DNA from: an uncultured Flavobacteriia bacterium
Lineage (GTDB): Bacteria; Bacteroidota; Bacteroidia; Flavobacteriales_D; Crocinitomicaceae
Length of the DNA: 9,940 bases
Reading direction: 5' to 3'
Assembly (NCBI GenBank): GCA_903930085.1
Contig: CAIYXD010000283.1
Span: 1 to 9,940, forward strand
Each line of letters opens with the position of its first letter. Position 1 is the stretch's first letter. The translations under genes and the position numbers were made by a program. The notes under the pieces were generated by a model. That model saw nothing but the letters and a program-made list of their open reading frames with translations. It ran no database searches and was not told the DNA's origin. Below, in pieces: positions 1-7,869 of the stretch.

Positions 1-107
1 ACGACAAGAATCACTGCCGAAAATTGAATAGTAAAATTTCTTTCGGTTCGGAGCAATTGAAAAATTCCACTAAAAGCAAAACCGAAACTGCGTATAAACT
101 TTTTCAT
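1..107 (-). CDS. dgkA: Diacylglycerol/undecaprenol kinase family protein, N-terminal part
   Basis: The reverse strand reads from an ATG at 107-105 and stays open to the window edge, giving 35 residues that begin MKKFIRSFGFAFSGI and continue LLRTERNFTIQFSAVILV. The pattern (short basic start, FGFA-GI, then RTERNF leading into a hydrophobic helix) is typical of the start of prokaryotic DgkA-type kinases. These are small three-helix inner-membrane enzymes of about 120 residues that phosphorylate diacylglycerol or undecaprenol with ATP. The catalytic part lies outside the window, so lipid specificity cannot be judged. A purine-rich GGGAAG lies about ten bases upstream of the ATG. The gene is divergent from the metH unit, and TATTTTTA on the minus strand (130-123) is one base off the TAnnTTTG -7 element and could be its promoter. 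The family call rests on a short N-terminus only. Confidence 0.72.
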   Translation of the reverse strand, partial: MKKFIRSFGFAFSGIFQLLRTERNFTIQFSAVILV

Positions 108-138
108 ATTCTTCCCTCGTTGTAAAAATAGGAATTTC

Positions 139-169
139 TTTGCTAAAAAGAATTTTACCTGTATCTTTG
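139..169 (+). promoter_or_regulatory. Bacteroidota-type promoter of the metH unit (TTTG-N19-TAnnTTTG)
   Basis: TTTG at 139-142 is followed, after exactly 19 bases, by TATCTTTG at 162-169. This is a full match to the Bacteroidota primary sigma-factor consensus (-33 TTTG, -7 TAnnTTTG). Transcription would start at roughly 174-178, about 15 bases before the first riboswitch stem. The whole riboswitch would therefore be transcribed as the 5' leader of the 347 gene. Confidence 0.8.
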
Positions 170-190
170 TACCTCGTTCATTCAAATAAA

Positions 191-292
191 CTTATGAAGA
201 AAGGTGGAGGGATTAGGCCCTTTGAAACCTTGGCAACCCTCGTTTACGAGAAGGTGCCAAATCCAATCCTGAAAAAATCAGGAAAAGATAAG
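191..292 (+). ncRNA. SAM-I (S-box) riboswitch aptamer
   Basis: The conserved S-box core is visible: AGGTGGAGGGATTAGGCCC (202-220), then TTTGAAACC and TTGGCAACC (221-238), and AAGGTGCCAA (251-260). P1 closes with CTTAT (191-195) against ATAAG (288-292). P3 is CTCG-TTTA-CGAG (239-250). P4 is TCCTGA with TCAGGA around an A-rich loop (about 267-282). These elements, in this order, define the SAM-I class, which binds S-adenosylmethionine and normally lowers expression when SAM is plentiful. The downstream gene makes methionine, the SAM precursor, as expected. An open frame crossing this stretch (140-340) is not a gene. Confidence 0.95.
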
Positions 293-346
293 TTAGTGTG
301 CACATTCGCACCTCCCTTTTTCCATAGTTTATTATTTTAAAAAGCT
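293..346 (+). promoter_or_regulatory. Putative expression platform of the SAM riboswitch
   Basis: Between aptamer and ATG there is a short hairpin: GTGTG (296-300) pairs with CGCAC (307-311) around a six-base loop. It is followed by CTCCC and five T (317-321), a weak terminator-like arrangement. The same downstream strand can pair elsewhere: GCACCT (308-313) is complementary to AGGTGC (252-257) in the J3/4 region, and CACCT (309-313) to AGGTG (202-206) at the base of P2. Such exclusive pairings fit a ligand-controlled switch. Whether it acts on termination or on initiation is inference; the stem is short and the T run is not directly attached to it. Confidence 0.45.
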
Positions 347-1345
347 ATGCAGTCAATACAAGAAATTCTTAAAAACCGTATTCTCATTCTCGATGGAGCA
401 ATGGGAACGATGATTCAACGCCATAAACTAGAAGAGGATGATTTCCGCAAGGGCTGGTTTGAAAACCATCCAAAATCCTTGAAAGGAAACAACGATCTTC
501 TTTCGCTGACTCGCCCAGAAATCATACAAGATATTCACCGAAAATATTTCGAAGCAGGCGCAGATATCGCAGAAACAAATACTTTTTCAGGAACATGGAT
601 TGCCCAAGCTGATTACGGATTAGAAAAATTTGTCTACGACATAAATTACCAATCTGCAAAAATAGCAAGGGAAGTAGCAGATGAATTTACGCGTTTGAAC
701 CCAAACAAACCAAGATTCGTAGCTGGTTCAATCGGACCAACTAACCGAACAGCTTCCATTTCACCCGATGTCAACGACCCAGGATTTAGAGGTATTTCAT
801 TTGATGAATTAGTTGACGCATACAAAGATCAAATCAACGCATTAATGGATGGCGGTGTAGATATTTTACTTGTTGAAACGGTTTTTGATACGCTTAATGC
901 AAAAGCTGCACTTTTTGCAATAGATGTTGTTTTTGAGGACCGAAATGTAAAATTGCCAATTATGGTTTCCGGAACAATCACAGATCAAAGTGGTCGAACC
1001 TTAACAGGACAAACCACGGAAGCTTTTTTAATTTCAGTTGCTCATATGCCTTTATTGACAATTGGTTTGAATTGTGCTTTGGGAGCTTCCATGATGCGTC
1101 CCTATTTGCAAGTGCTAGATCAAAAATCTTCGTTTGGTGTGAGCGCTCATCCAAATGCAGGTTTACCAAACGAATTTGGTAAATACGACGAAACACCAGA
1201 ATTAATGGCGGAACAAATAAAAGAGTTTCTCGATGAAGGCTTGGTGAATATTATTGGCGGATGTTGCGGAACAACTCCAGAACATATCCAAGCAATTGCA
1301 GAGATGGCAAAAAATTATGCACCAAGAAAATTTAATCTGGTTTAA
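347..1345 (+). CDS. metH: Split methionine synthase, homocysteine S-methyltransferase subunit
   Basis: This 332-residue protein matches the N-terminal (about 350-residue) homocysteine-binding barrel of cobalamin-dependent MetH and nothing more. The start [11 protein letters not shown] (residues 14-24) is the family opening. The zinc/homocysteine ligands are Cys243 in GLNCALG and Cys306-Cys307 in GGCCGTTP, equivalent to the Cys247/310/311 trio of E. coli MetH. ETNTFSGT (76-83) and [10 protein letters not shown] (125-134) are further family motifs. It should bind homocysteine through Zn and take the methyl group from methylcobalamin on the partner protein of the 1398 gene. It begins 55 bases after the SAM-I aptamer and ends 52 bases before the second half, which is in another frame, so one transcript probably carries both. 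A stand-alone betaine- or SMM-dependent methyltransferase is less likely given this neighbour. Confidence 0.95.
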   Translation: MQSIQEILKNRILILDGAMGTMIQRHKLEEDDFRKGWFENHPKSLKGNNDLLSLTRPEIIQDIHRKYFEAGADIAETNTFSGTWIAQADYGLEKFVYDINYQSAKIAREVADEFTRLNPNKPRFVAGSIGPTNRTASISPDVNDPGFRGISFDELVDAYKDQINALMDGGVDILLVETVFDTLNAKAALFAIDVVFEDRNVKLPIMVSGTITDQSGRTLTGQTTEAFLISVAHMPLLTIGLNCALGASMMRPYLQVLDQKSSFGVSAHPNAGLPNEFGKYDETPELMAEQIKEFLDEGLVNIIGGCCGTTPEHIQAIAEMAKNYAPRKFNLV

Positions 1346-1397
1346 TTTTAAACGCGTCTAATCGAAAAAAATCTGAACTAAAAAATCACGAATAACC

Positions 1398-4076
1398 ATG
1401 TCAATCCATACAAAAGCAACTTTAAAATTATCTGGTCTTGAACCGCTTATTGTTACGCCACAAAGTAATTTTGTGAATGTTGGCGAGCGCACAAATGTAA
1501 CTGGTTCAAGGGCTTTTTTACGCATGATCAAAGAAGGTGATTTTGAAGCTGCGCTTGCCGTGGCAAGGGATCAAGTTGAAGGAGGAGCGCAAATTATCGA
1601 TATAAATATGGACGAAGGAATGATCGATGGCAAAGAAGCCATGGTGAAGTTTCTTAACTTAATTGCTTCTGAACCAGATATTGCTCGCGTTCCAATAATG
1701 ATTGACAGTTCAAAATGGGAAATAATTGAGGCCGGATTAAAATGTGTGCAGGGTAAGGGAGTGGTAAATTCTATTTCCTTAAAAGAAGGTGAAGACAATT
1801 TCATTAACCAAGCAAAAAAAATCAAACGCTATGGTGCAGCCGTTATTGTTATGGCATTTGATGAAAATGGCCAAGCAGACAGCTTTGAAAGAAGAATTCA
1901 AATCTGTAAAAGATCCTATGACATTTTAGTAAATACCGTTGAATTCCCACAAGAAGATATCATTTTTGATCCAAATATTTTTCCTGTTGCAACGGGAATG
2001 GAGGAACACAATAACAATGCACTAGATTTCTTTCAAGCGACAAGATGGATTCGAGAAAATCTTCCTGGGGCTCATGTCAGTGGCGGTGTTTCCAATGTTT
2101 CCTTTTCTTTCCGTGGAAATGATAAAGTTCGGGAAGCAATGCATGCAGCTTTTCTATACCATGCAATACAACATGGAATGGATATGGGAATCGTTAACCC
2201 AGCGATGCTAGAAATTTATTCAGATATCGACAAAGAACTTTTGGAGCATGTGGAGGATGTATTGTTAAATCGCCGTGAAGACGCAACCGAACGATTATTA
2301 GAACTTGCAGAAACTGTAAAAGGCGATGGAAAAAAACGAGAAATTGACCTTTCCTGGAGAAATGTTCCCGTAAATGAAAGGCTTGCACATTCTTTAGTGA
2401 AAGGAATTGTTGAATTTATCGATGAAGACACCGAAGAATGCAGACATCAATTTGAGCGACCGATTGAAGTTATTGAAGGTCCATTGATGGCAGGAATGAA
2501 TATCGTTGGAGATCTTTTTGGAAGTGGAAAAATGTTTTTACCGCAAGTAGTAAAATCTGCACGTGTAATGAAAAAAGCTGTTGCGTATTTATTGCCATTT
2601 ATTGAAGCGGAAAAAAATGGCGTGCGATCTTCTTCTGGTAAGGTATTAATGGCAACCGTTAAAGGCGATGTCCACGATATCGGAAAAAACATTGTTGGCG
2701 TTGTTTTGGGTTGCAATAACTACGAAGTTATTGATATGGGCGTAATGGTTCCATTTGAAAATATCATTCAAACTGCGATACAAGAAAAGGTAGATGTAAT
2801 TGGATTGAGTGGATTAATTACGCCTTCCTTGGATGAAATGGTAACAATGGCTAAAGAAATGGAACGGGCAAATTTGTCTATTCCACTGATGATTGGCGGA
2901 GCTACAACTTCAAAAGTGCATACAGCAGTGAAAATCGAGCAAAATTATACAAAAGGGCAAACCATATATGTATCTGATGCTTCGCGCGCTGTGACAGTTG
3001 TGGAAAGTTTACTCGGACATAAAAAAGATCAATTTGTTCTCGATTTAAAATCAGAATATGCGCGCGTGCGCGAACATCACGAAAAACACCGCGGAGCAAA
3101 ACAATTGCTATCCATTGAATCCTCTAGAAAAAACCAAGCAAAAATTGAATGGAAACAGGAAGATTGCTTTGCTCCAGTAAAAATGGGAATCACCCGTTTT
3201 GAAAGTTTTCCGCTAGATTCCTTAGTAGATTATATTGATTGGACACCCTTCTTTCAAACATGGGAATTGCATGGCCGCTATCCAGCTATTTTAGGCGATG
3301 AAATTGTTGGTGAAGAAGCAACATCCCTATTCCAGGACGCAAAAAATATGCTCGCTAAAATGATAGAAGAAAAATGGGTGGAAGCTCGGGCGATAATTGG
3401 ATTATTTCCTGCTAATTCCGTAGGAGATGATATTGAAATCTATACCGACGAATCGCGTAATACAATCTTGAATATTCAACATACTTTGCGACAACAAACA
3501 AAGAAAACTGCTGGACAGCCAAACAGTGCACTGAGTGATTTTATTGCCCCAAAAGAATCTGGAATCAAGGATTATATTGGCGGTTTTGTTGTGACAACAG
3601 GTTTAGGAATGGAAGAATACATTACCCGTTTTGAAAACGACCACGATGATTATAATTCCATCTTGTTGAAAGCACTTTCGGATAGATTAGCAGAAGCATT
3701 TGCAGAAAAATTGCATGAAATAGTTCGGAAAGAATATTGGGGATACGCAGCGGATGAGGAATTGGATAATCTGCAATTAATCAAAGAAACCTATCGCGGA
3801 ATCCGACCTGCTCCAGGCTATCCTGCTTGTCCCGATCACACCGAAAAAGTTGGTTTGTTCAATATGTTAAATGCAACGGAAATGACCGGTGTTTCCTTAA
3901 CCGAAAGTCTGGCAATGTTACCTGCATCCTCTGTTTCTGGTTGGTATTTCGCACATCCACAAGCTAAATATTTTGGTTTAGGAAAAATTACAGAAGAACA
4001 GGTGGCAGATATTGCTCTACGAAAAGGAATTTCCTACGAAAAAATGGAACGTTGGTTATCTAGCGTTATGCACTAA
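1398..4076 (+). CDS. metH: Split methionine synthase, methyl-THF/cobalamin/reactivation subunit
   Basis: This 892-residue protein holds the remaining modules of MetH in the usual order. The pterin-binding barrel starts at [13 protein letters not shown] (25-37) and includes DINMDEGM (68-75) and MIDSSKW (101-107), and binds methyl-tetrahydrofolate. The four-helix cap lies at about 325-415. The Rossmann cobalamin domain has DVHDIGKN (424-431), with His426 as lower axial Co ligand, plus SGL (471-473) and GGATTS (500-505). The C-terminal SAM-dependent reactivation domain carries [18 protein letters not shown] (800-817). It lacks the homocysteine domain, supplied by the gene at 347-1345. Together the pair equals one full-length MetH of about 1,220 residues. 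No repair flavodoxin or metF follows; rnhA is next. No terminator is obvious after the stop. Start: the first ATG, just ahead of the usual LKLSGLEPL opening. Confidence 0.96.
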   Translation: MSIHTKATLKLSGLEPLIVTPQSNFVNVGERTNVTGSRAFLRMIKEGDFEAALAVARDQVEGGAQIIDINMDEGMIDGKEAMVKFLNLIASEPDIARVPIMIDSSKWEIIEAGLKCVQGKGVVNSISLKEGEDNFINQAKKIKRYGAAVIVMAFDENGQADSFERRIQICKRSYDILVNTVEFPQEDIIFDPNIFPVATGMEEHNNNALDFFQATRWIRENLPGAHVSGGVSNVSFSFRGNDKVREAMHAAFLYHAIQHGMDMGIVNPAMLEIYSDIDKELLEHVEDVLLNRREDATERLLELAETVKGDGKKREIDLSWRNVPVNERLAHSLVKGIVEFIDEDTEECRHQFERPIEVIEGPLMAGMNIVGDLFGSGKMFLPQVVKSARVMKKAVAYLLPFIEAEKNGVRSSSGKVLMATVKGDVHDIGKNIVGVVLGCNNYEVIDMGVMVPFENIIQTAIQEKVDVIGLSGLITPSLDEMVTMAKEMERANLSIPLMIGGATTSKVHTAVKIEQNYTKGQTIYVSDASRAVTVVESLLGHKKDQFVLDLKSEYARVREHHEKHRGAKQLLSIESSRKNQAKIEWKQEDCFAPVKMGITRFESFPLDSLVDYIDWTPFFQTWELHGRYPAILGDEIVGEEATSLFQDAKNMLAKMIEEKWVEARAIIGLFPANSVGDDIEIYTDESRNTILNIQHTLRQQTKKTAGQPNSALSDFIAPKESGIKDYIGGFVVTTGLGMEEYITRFENDHDDYNSILLKALSDRLAEAFAEKLHEIVRKEYWGYAADEELDNLQLIKETYRGIRPAPGYPACPDHTEKVGLFNMLNATEMTGVSLTESLAMLPASSVSGWYFAHPQAKYFGLGKITEEQVADIALRKGISYEKMERWLSSVMH

Positions 4077-4126
4077 TTGTTGATTTTTACACCTCACATT
4101 TTGTTCAAATATCGTATACGTGAATT

Positions 4127-4159
4127 TTGTTTCTAGTTCCAAGATAATATGTACTTTCG
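4127..4159 (+). promoter_or_regulatory. Probable Bacteroidota-type promoter of rnhA
   Basis: TACTTTCG (4152-4159) matches TAnnTTTG at all but one fixed position. TTG (4127-4129) lies 22 bases upstream, slightly longer than the preferred 19-21. Transcription would start at about 4164-4168, leaving a leader of only about ten bases before the TTG start codon at 4175. Confidence 0.45.
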
Positions 4160-4174
4160 TTTTTTAGGCATATT

Positions 4175-4633
4175 TTGAAAATTAAAATATTTACAGACGG
4201 ATCAGCAAAAGGAAATCCAGGACCTGGAGGGTATGGAATTGTGCTTAAATTTGGTGATAAAGTGAAAGAAATTTCGCAAGGCTATCGCTTGACAACCAAT
4301 AACCGTATGGAATTGCTTGCGTTAATTATTGCTTTGGAAAATTTAAAAACAGATAAATTTCCAATAGAAGTTTATTCGGATTCCAAATATGTAATTGATT
4401 CCATTACAAAAAGATGGGTTTTTGGCTGGAATACAAAAGGATTTAAAGGAAAGAAAAACGCAGATCTTTGGATACGGTATTTACAAATCCACTCTAAATT
4501 TAATTTATCCTTTCATTGGGTAAAAGGTCATGCCGGACATCCGGAAAACGAACGATGCGATGTATTAGCCGTTACTGCTGCAGAAAACAGCAAGCACCAT
4601 TTGATTGATATAGAATACGAGAAAAACACTTGA
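4175..4633 (+). CDS. rnhA: Ribonuclease HI
   Basis: A 152-residue protein of the usual bacterial RNase HI length. It degrades the RNA strand of RNA-DNA hybrids in the cytoplasm (R-loops, Okazaki primers). The opening IKIFTDGSAKGNPGPGGYG gives Asp8. Glu46 lies in NNRMELLA, Asp69 in YSDSKYV, and His119 and Asp129 in WVKGHAGHPENERCD. These match the D10-E48-D70-H124-D134 set of E. coli, so the enzyme should be active. The basic stretch WNTKGFKGKKNADLW (85-99) matches the handle/basic protrusion region. The start is TTG. The frame reaches back only to a stop at 4145-4147 and holds no ATG there, and the family begins right at this point, so TTG is the best choice. The gene converges with the minus-strand gene ending at 4642, with eight bases between the stop codons. 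Confidence 0.95.
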   Translation: MKIKIFTDGSAKGNPGPGGYGIVLKFGDKVKEISQGYRLTTNNRMELLALIIALENLKTDKFPIEVYSDSKYVIDSITKRWVFGWNTKGFKGKKNADLWIRYLQIHSKFNLSFHWVKGHAGHPENERCDVLAVTAAENSKHHLIDIEYEKNT

Positions 4634-4641
4634 TGCAATTG

Positions 4642-5340
4642 TTAAGCTGTGGTAGATTGGTTGGCTGACATGCAAACCAAAGTCGCTTTAATAAATGTGT
4701 AAATCAGAGGATGTGGGATTTCTCTTGTAGAAGAAACCTGCGGACAATAGCCAGTTGCTAGAAAAAAAGGATGTTTTTTTAAACTTACTACTTCCGGCTC
4801 CTCAAATTGATTATACGCCTCAATATCAATTAATTCATTCGTTAGCGATCCAATCAACTGCGGATATAAACTGTATCTAGAAGAAGTCAATTCCAAAGTG
4901 TTGTGATTTTCATACAGCTGAATGAATTCCTTGGAGTGCGGCACAATTTGAACGCGCTCAAATTGGTTTCCATCCACCAAATTATCTGAAATCAACTTTT
5001 CTCCATTGCTATTTAATTGATTGGAATTAATTAAAACTTCAATAAAGCTTTTCATACTTTCCCCTGTGAGCAATACCGGAATCTGTAACATGGAAATCGA
5101 TCGAATAATTCCATTCAGAAAAAATACATTTTTGAAAGGACCAGGAGCAATCCAAACTCCATCAAATTGTTCGAAATTCTGCGCTTTAAACTGCGCTGCT
5201 TCTGTAATTTTAATCCAGTAGTAGTTGATGTCTATTTCTAAAAAACGACTCGAATGATCAAGGGCTAAATTAGTCGCTTGGTGTGAATTATAAGAAAAAT
5301 TATAATCCCCAATAATTGCTATTTTTAGCGTTTGGCTCAT
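4642..5340 (-). CDS. CTP synthase-related class I amidotransferase-like protein, catalytic residues lost
   Basis: This 232-residue protein resembles the C-terminal glutaminase domain of CTP synthase. IAIIGDYNFSYNSHQATN (8-25) matches the family start. DGVWIAPGP (60-68) is the oxyanion-region motif. HPFFLATGYCPQVSSTREIPHPLI (190-213) parallels the CTP synthase segment HPFFVATQFHPE...RPHPL. It has no synthetase domain, as in the stand-alone family annotated 'CTP synthase C-terminal region-related (seleno)protein'. The active site is gone: where glutaminases have GTCGG, this protein has LTGESM (91-96) with Gly93 at the Cys site, and the HPE motif is CPQ (199-201). It should not hydrolyse glutamine, and its role is unknown. 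It lies 47 bases behind the lipoprotein gene on the same strand, so co-transcription is possible. The ATG at 5340-5338 is the natural start. Confidence 0.8.
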   Translation of the reverse strand: MSQTLKIAIIGDYNFSYNSHQATNLALDHSSRFLEIDINYYWIKITEAAQFKAQNFEQFDGVWIAPGPFKNVFFLNGIIRSISMLQIPVLLTGESMKSFIEVLINSNQLNSNGEKLISDNLVDGNQFERVQIVPHSKEFIQLYENHNTLELTSSRYSLYPQLIGSLTNELIDIEAYNQFEEPEVVSLKKHPFFLATGYCPQVSSTREIPHPLIYTFIKATLVCMSANQSTTA

Positions 5341-5387
5341 TTAATTTCTGAACATAAAAAAAGCCTCATTCGGTAATTTTCCCAAAA

Positions 5388-6029
5388 CTATCTTTGGAAC
5401 CAGCCTTTAAAAATAGCATTTTGGATTGGCAAAGAATCCCAAGCCAGCGTGATAGGATCTTGTCTGTATACGTAACAAGAGAAATTACATTGGAATTTAG
5501 AATAATCCCCTGTAGCGTCAGATTCTTGCTTGATATTTGAGAAAAGCACAACTTGTGGATTAGTAGATCCTTGTTGAGAAACCCATGAATTCCCTAAACC
5601 ATCTCGGTAAGTTACTTCAAAACCACTTGTAGCACCGGTAGTATAAACAGGTGACAATGCATTTGCATGAAAATCATTGAAAGCAGCAATCGTAGGTTCG
5701 TTCAATGTGGATGCGTCCCAATTTAAACTCCCTAAACTTACTTTGATGGATGCGTTTGAGGAAGCGGATAGTATTTCAGAATAATATACTGCACTGGATA
5801 AACTTGGTGGTGGCAATAATATTTTCGCTTTTGAAGTTTTAAGGTAATATCCCGCAACATTTTGTGTTAGTTGAACTGCAGTACTATTAATACTTCCAGA
5901 GAATTCGCAAAAAAGATCTACTTCGGGAACTGGTGCTGGTATAACCTCGTGCTCGATGCAAGAACTGAATCCAAGGAAAATTGTCAAAATAGCAGCAATA
6001 CTTAATTTAATGTTTTTCATAGTTAACAT
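5388..6029 (-). CDS. Predicted lipoprotein of unknown function
   Basis: A 213-residue protein (210 if the second ATG, at 6020, is used). The N-terminus has a short basic stretch, the hydrophobic run IAAILTIFLGF, and a lipobox-like GFSSC with Cys24 as the likely lipidated residue. This is the pattern of a Bacteroidota lipoprotein exported by Sec and processed by signal peptidase II. Mature residues after the Cys are rich in Pro, Val and Glu (HEVIPAPVPEVDLF), a flexible tether. The rest is rich in Ser, Thr, Asn and aromatic residues with alternating hydrophobics, suggesting a beta-sandwich. I recognise no domain. The starts at 6029 and 6020 are nine bases apart; MKNIKLS from 6020 looks more like a normal signal-peptide start, so the shorter form is quite possible. 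Neighbours do not reveal a substrate. Confidence 0.78.
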   Translation of the reverse strand: MLTMKNIKLSIAAILTIFLGFSSCIEHEVIPAPVPEVDLFCEFSGSINSTAVQLTQNVAGYYLKTSKAKILLPPPSLSSAVYYSEILSASSNASIKVSLGSLNWDASTLNEPTIAAFNDFHANALSPVYTTGATSGFEVTYRDGLGNSWVSQQGSTNPQVVLFSNIKQESDATGDYSKFQCNFSCYVYRQDPITLAWDSLPIQNAIFKGWFQR

Positions 6030-6115
6030 ATATTTTGTACGAGCCTAAAACAATTGGAACATACATAAAGTTACAACGAATATACGAAAAAATATAATTT
6101 TAGGTTGCTTTGATA

Positions 6116-6131
6116 AATTATTTTAATAATT
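6116..6131. repeat. AT-only inverted repeat at the end of the 6132-6452 gene
   Basis: AATTATT (6116-6122) and AATAATT (6125-6131) are perfect inverted copies around TT. The repeat directly abuts the stop codon (6134-6132) of the minus-strand gene. With no G or C the hairpin is weak, but the position suits a 3'-end or partial termination signal. It may equally be chance in AT-rich spacer DNA. Confidence 0.3.
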
Positions 6132-6452
6132 CTATGCGCGAATCTGCAATAAGTCTTGGTTACGGGAAAAAGTAGCAACTTCCATCGAATTATGGGCTAA
6201 AACTTGGCCGTCAAAATAAAACAATGATTTACCATTTGCTGCTCTATTACTTACAAATAGTGCAGAAACCTCCTGGTCAGGATTCATCCCCTGCAGTTGA
6301 TTAATGATTAAATTCAACTGCGTTGTATCAATAGATATTTGCGTATCGTACTGAAGCGTGTTGCGGCTAATTCTTCCCGTTAGCGTAATTTCATTGGTTT
6401 CTGTCAAAAGAATAATGTCTTTTATTTCGATTTTTTGCGGGTACATTTGCAT
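6132..6452 (-). CDS. Small uncharacterised protein (106 aa)
   Basis: The protein begins MQMYPQKIEIKDIILLTETNEITLTGRISRNTLQYDTQ and has no signal peptide, membrane segment or Cys residues, so it is probably cytoplasmic. Alternating hydrophobic and polar residues at 7-45 suggest a beta-rich first half. A helix likely follows (TQLNLIINQLQ, 44-54), then another strand pair (SALFVSNR, SLFYFDGQV). I recognise no family. Support for a real gene: uninterrupted frame, protein-like composition, location on the same strand as its neighbours, and divergence from the pepP-like gene at 6577. GATATTTG on the minus strand (6479-6472) is one base off the TAnnTTTG element and lies about 20 bases before the ATG, a possible promoter without a clear -33 partner. 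A second in-frame ATG lies six bases in. Confidence 0.65.
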   Translation of the reverse strand: MQMYPQKIEIKDIILLTETNEITLTGRISRNTLQYDTQISIDTTQLNLIINQLQGMNPDQEVSALFVSNRAANGKSLFYFDGQVLAHNSMEVATFSRNQDLLQIRA

Positions 6453-6576
6453 AACTTTCTGTTTTAGGATACAAATATCTAGCAGTACATCGTAATCTAC
6501 TTACGTTCTTGTTTTTTTAATCAAATTAGAAAGTACTAACTGATTTTTTGTACCTTCATACCCTAATAATTAAGAC

Positions 6577-7869
6577 ATGAAATACGATAGAATTGGTAAA
6601 CAACTATATATTCAGAATCGCGCAAAATTTGTCCAACACATGGATTCTAATTCACTTGCTGTATTTAATTCAAATGATATTTACCCGGTCAGTGCAGATA
6701 GTACCATCCCATTTCAGCAGCACCGAGATATTCTTTACTTATCCGGTGTTGATCAAGAAGAAAGCATTTTAGTGCTCTTTCCGGATAGTAAAAACGAAGC
6801 ACATAAAGAGGTGCTTTTTTTGAAAGAAACTTCAGAGCTTATTGCAGTTTGGGAAGGGGAGAAATTGACAAAAGAAAATGCCTTCGAAGTTTCCGGAATC
6901 AAAACGGTTTATTGGTTGAATCAGTTTCCGGTTATGTTCAAACAAATGATGGCAGAAGCAACTGCTGTTTACGTTAACACAAACGAACACCTGCGGGCAA
7001 ACACAGAAGTTCAAACGCGGGAAGATCGTTTCATTGTTAAGCTTAAATCCGATTATCCGGCGCACACCACTCGAAAAAGTGCACCAATAATGCATAGAAT
7101 TCGCTCGGTCAAAGAATCGATTGAACTGGAGCTTATGCAAAAAGCCTGTAAAATTACAGAAAGTGGTATTCGAAGACTACTAAGTTTCATTCAACCTGGC
7201 GTATGGGAATATGAAATTGAAGCGGAATTAGCCCACGAATTCTTGCGCAAACGATCCAACGGTTTTGCCTACACTCCAATCATAGCATCTGGAAAAAATG
7301 CCTGTGTTTTGCATTATATTGAAAATAATCAAATTTGCTTGGATGGCGATGTAATCTTATTGGATGTCGGAGCCGAATACGCAAATTATTCCTCAGATCT
7401 TACGCGTTGCATTCCTGTAAATGGGCGATTTACGGAGCGCCAAAGAAATGTCTACAATGCAGTACTGCACGTAAAAACGGAAGCGGAAAAATTACTTGTT
7501 CCAGGAACGATGATGGCAGAATACCACAAAGAAGTTGGTCTACTAATGGAAAATCAGCTGCTTGGGTTAGGATTGATTGATAAAACAGACATCAAAAACC
7601 AAAAAGCAGAATGGCCTGCCTATAAAAAATATTTCATGCACGGAACTTCCCATTTCATTGGTTTGGACACACATGATGTAGGATTATGGAACGAGCCGAT
7701 TCAAGCTGGGATGGTTTTTACGTGTGAACCTGGAATTTATATCCCAGAAGAAGGACTAGGTATTCGATTGGAAGATGATTTGGTGGTGCAAGCATCGGGA
7801 CAACCCTTTAATTTAATGAAAGATATTCCACTCGAAGCAGCGGAAATTGAGGACTTGATGCATCCATAA
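6577..7869 (+). CDS. pepP: Xaa-Pro aminopeptidase (aminopeptidase P, M24B family)
   Basis: At 430 residues this has the length and two-domain build of bacterial aminopeptidase P. The N-terminal domain (about 1-145) contains the family segment STIPFQQHRDILYLSGVDQEES. The C-terminal pita-bread domain (about 175-415) carries all five dimetal ligands: Asp263 in LLDVGAEY, Asp274 in SSDLTR, His355 in MHGTSHFIGLDTHD, Glu384 in TCEPGIYIP and Glu399 in GIRLEDD. His246 (VLHYIEN) and His366 fill the usual substrate-side positions. It should release the N-terminal residue of peptides whose second residue is proline, in the cytoplasm, using Mn2+ or a similar metal. No signal peptide is seen. The stop codon overlaps the next gene's ATG (TAATG), so the two are very probably co-translated. 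The symbol marks the family; a prolidase-like preference cannot be excluded. Confidence 0.93.
   Translation: MKYDRIGKQLYIQNRAKFVQHMDSNSLAVFNSNDIYPVSADSTIPFQQHRDILYLSGVDQEESILVLFPDSKNEAHKEVLFLKETSELIAVWEGEKLTKENAFEVSGIKTVYWLNQFPVMFKQMMAEATAVYVNTNEHLRANTEVQTREDRFIVKLKSDYPAHTTRKSAPIMHRIRSVKESIELELMQKACKITESGIRRLLSFIQPGVWEYEIEAELAHEFLRKRSNGFAYTPIIASGKNACVLHYIENNQICLDGDVILLDVGAEYANYSSDLTRCIPVNGRFTERQRNVYNAVLHVKTEAEKLLVPGTMMAEYHKEVGLLMENQLLGLGLIDKTDIKNQKAEWPAYKKYFMHGTSHFIGLDTHDVGLWNEPIQAGMVFTCEPGIYIPEEGLGIRLEDDLVVQASGQPFNLMKDIPLEAAEIEDLMHP

Noticed and set aside
296..321. Strong intrinsic terminator in the metH leader
   Set aside because: The stem is only five pairs with one wobble, and the T run is five bases long and separated by CTCCC; listed only as a possible expression platform.
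140..340. Open frame of 66 codons with a TTG start over the metH leader
   Set aside because: It runs through the promoter -7 element and the whole SAM-I aptamer; RNA structure explains the sequence and the peptide looks like no protein.
1346..1397. Spacer between the two metH genes considered as a frameshift that broke one long gene
   Set aside because: Each protein has a proper family boundary, a clean stop and a clean ATG start, and split MetH is known in Bacteroidota.
2447..2716. 89-codon minus-strand frame inside the second metH gene
   Set aside because: It is antisense to the conserved cap and cobalamin domain; coding constraint of metH explains the open frame.
4113..4120. CGTATACG palindrome between metH and rnhA
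   Set aside because: A single 8-base palindrome in AT-rich spacer, with no second copy or nearby regulator to support an operator.
5389..5396. TATCTTTG on the plus strand, a full TAnnTTTG match
   Set aside because: It lies at the 3' end of a minus-strand gene, has no TTG at the right distance upstream, and no plus-strand gene follows.
7335..7580. 81-codon plus-strand frame inside the aminopeptidase P gene
   Set aside because: It overlaps the metal-binding core of pepP in another frame and has shadow-like composition.
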